Shown: positions 62,196 to 64,000 of the stretch, in pieces
How positions within the stretch are numbered: position 1 is the first letter of the stretch
Layout: each line of letters starts with the position of its first letter
Assembly (NCBI GenBank): GCA_035236585.1
Contig: CP141139.1
Span: 20,910,990 to 20,974,989, forward strand
Direction: 5' to 3'
Length of the DNA stretch: 64,000 nucleotides
Origin: Warburgia ugandensis
Lineage: Eukaryota > Streptophyta > Magnoliopsida > Canellales > Canellaceae
The notes under the pieces: generated by a model
Database searches by the model: none
Seen by the model: the letters and a program-made list of their open reading frames with translations, nothing else
Told to the model about the DNA's origin: nothing
Translations under genes and position numbers: made by a program

Positions 62196-64000
62196 AAAAT
62201 TTCTCTTTCTTGTGTAAAATTAGATATTTTGTGTATTTTTTATATTTATACCTCGGCCTTCAAAATAGTTGAATTAAGACTAATTAGTGATAATTAAATG
62301 ATTTTTGAAACTAAAATATTCAAAATATAGGGATATGTATACAATTTGTTTTTAAAAATAATTGGAATGTGAAATTGCTCTTTCTTGTGTAAAATTTGAT
62401 GTATTGTGCACTTTTTACATTTGTACCCTTGACCTTCAAAATAGTAGAATAAATCCTAATTAGTGATAATTAAGTAATTTTTAAGACTAAAATACTCAAA
62501 ATATAGGGATATATATACAATATATCTTTTTAAAAAGTTGGAATATGAAATTGCACTTTCTTGTGTAAAATTAAATACTTTGTGCTTTTTTTCATTTGTA
62601 CCATAGACATTCAAACAGTAGAATTATGCAAATTTAGTGATAATTAAGTGATTTCTACTACTAAGATATTCAAAATATAGGGATATGTATACAATATATC
62701 TTTAAAAATAGTTAGAATGTGAAATTGCTCTTTCTTCTGTAAAATTAGATATTTTGTGCATTTTTTACATTTGTATCCTAGATTTTCAAAATAGTAGGAT
62801 TGAGATAAATTAGTGATAATTAAGTGATTTTCAGGACTAATTGGTTCAAAATATAGGGATATGTATACAATTTAACTTTTAAAACAACTGGAATCTAAAA
62901 TTCCTCTTTCTTGTGTAAAATTATATATTTTGTTCTTTTTTGCATTTGAACCCTACACCCTCAAAACATTAGAATTAAGGGATTTCTCAGATTAAAATAT
63001 TCAAAATAGATGGATATGTAAATAATTTATCTTTTAATTTAATTGGAATGTGAAATTTCTCTTTCTTTTACAAAATTAGATATTTTGTGTATTTTTTATA
63101 TTTGTACCTTGGACCTTCAAAATATAGAACTAAGCATAATTAGTGATAATTAAGTGATTTATAAAACTAAAACATTCAAAATATAGGGATATTTATGCAA
63201 TTGGTCTTTTAAAATAATTAGAATCTAAAATTTCTCTCTCTTGTGTAAAATTTCATATTTTGTGCTTTTTTGCATTTGTATTATGGACCTTCAAAATAGT
63301 AGAATTAAGTCAAATTAGTAATAATTAATGGATTTTTATGATTAAAATATTCAAAAAATATGAATATGTATACAATTTATATTTTCAAATAGTTAGAATG
63401 TAAAATTGTTATTTCTTTTGCAATATTAGACATTTTTGCATTTTTTAAATTACTATCCAGGACATCCAAAATAAAAATATTAAGCCTAATTAGTGATAAT
63501 TAAGTAACATCTGGGCCTAAAATATTCAAAATAGAGGGATATATATACAATTTATCTTTTAAAATAGGGGAATGTAAAATTGCTCTTTCTTGTGTAAAAT
63601 TGGATATTTTGTGCATTTTTTACATTTGTAACCTGTACCATTAAAATAGTAGAATTAAGCCTAGTTAGTGATAATTAAGTAATTTCTGAGACTAATATAG
63701 GGATGTGTATACAATTTATATTTTAATAAAGTTGAAATGTGAAATTTCTATTTCCTTTGCAAAATTAGATATTTTTTGTATTTTTTACAATTATACCCTA
63801 GACCTTCAAAATAATAGAATTAAGCCTAATACTGATAATTAAGTGATTTTTAAGACTAAAATATTCAAAATATAGGGATATGTATACAATTTATCTTTTT
63901 ATATAGTTAAAATGTGAAATTGCTCTTTCTTGTGTTATATAAGATATTTTACTCATTTTTTACATTCATACCCTGGACCTCCAAAATAGTAGAATTAAGC
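62196..64000 (+). repeat. Satellite array, direct block 11
   Basis: About 10 units in + orientation to the window end, starting with the right copy of the 18-bp duplication (62196-62213). It continues the match to 7690-10000, including ACCCTCAAAACATTAGAATT at about 62955 and GGATTTTTATGATTAAAATA at about 63332. Confidence 0.95.

Overview
The window looks like heterochromatin from a flowering plant, probably centromeric or pericentromeric. I found no intact host gene. Roughly half of it (about 32 kb, on the order of 180 units by eye) is one AT-rich tandem satellite with a unit of about 174-176 bp. Everything else either interrupts that array or borders it. The plant assignment rests on a CACTA (En/Spm) transposon with TNP2- and TNPA-type genes, an Au-like SINE, RTE-type LINEs with GAT/ATC tails, a chromodomain Ty3/gypsy element primed by initiator tRNA-Met, and a block resembling plant mitochondrial DNA. 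I cannot name the species.

Layout. 1-115 satellite; 116-2952 non-satellite DNA with an RTE LINE 3' fragment and half a SINE; 2955-13034 satellite, with a complete Au-like SINE at 10058-10235; 13035-24512 an 11.5-kb CACTA transposon with two decayed minus-strand genes; 24513-29484 satellite; 29485-32625 a nearly full-length decayed RTE LINE on the minus strand; 32626-36410 satellite; 36411-38228 a mitochondrial-like insert; 38229-45324 satellite, now inverted; 45325-48130 a solo LTR with a perfect 5-bp target duplication; 48131-51743 satellite with three orientation switches; 51744-60240 a fossil Ty3/gypsy chromovirus with a truncated right LTR; 60241-61255 satellite; 61256-62195 a chimeric LINE insertion with a perfect 18-bp target duplication; 62214-64000 satellite.

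Large-scale structure. The array contains long-range copies of itself. 3345-5675 matches 38232-41065 in the same orientation, with about three units more in the second copy. About 7380-10000 matches about 60950-64000. Each copy of the second pair carries changes the other lacks: a 522-bp (three-unit) duplication only at 8281-9324, and the chimeric LINE only at 61256. This allows relative dating. The monomer orientation switches six times, and one switch coincides with the mitochondrial-like insert.

How the parts relate. Nothing here forms a host pathway. The CACTA genes would once have supplied its own transposase (TNP2) and a TNPA-like protein joined to a ULP1-like peptidase region. The LINEs are RTE copies, one of them fused to unrelated sequence. 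All coding regions are decayed. All coordinates and percentages were worked out by eye, without alignment software.
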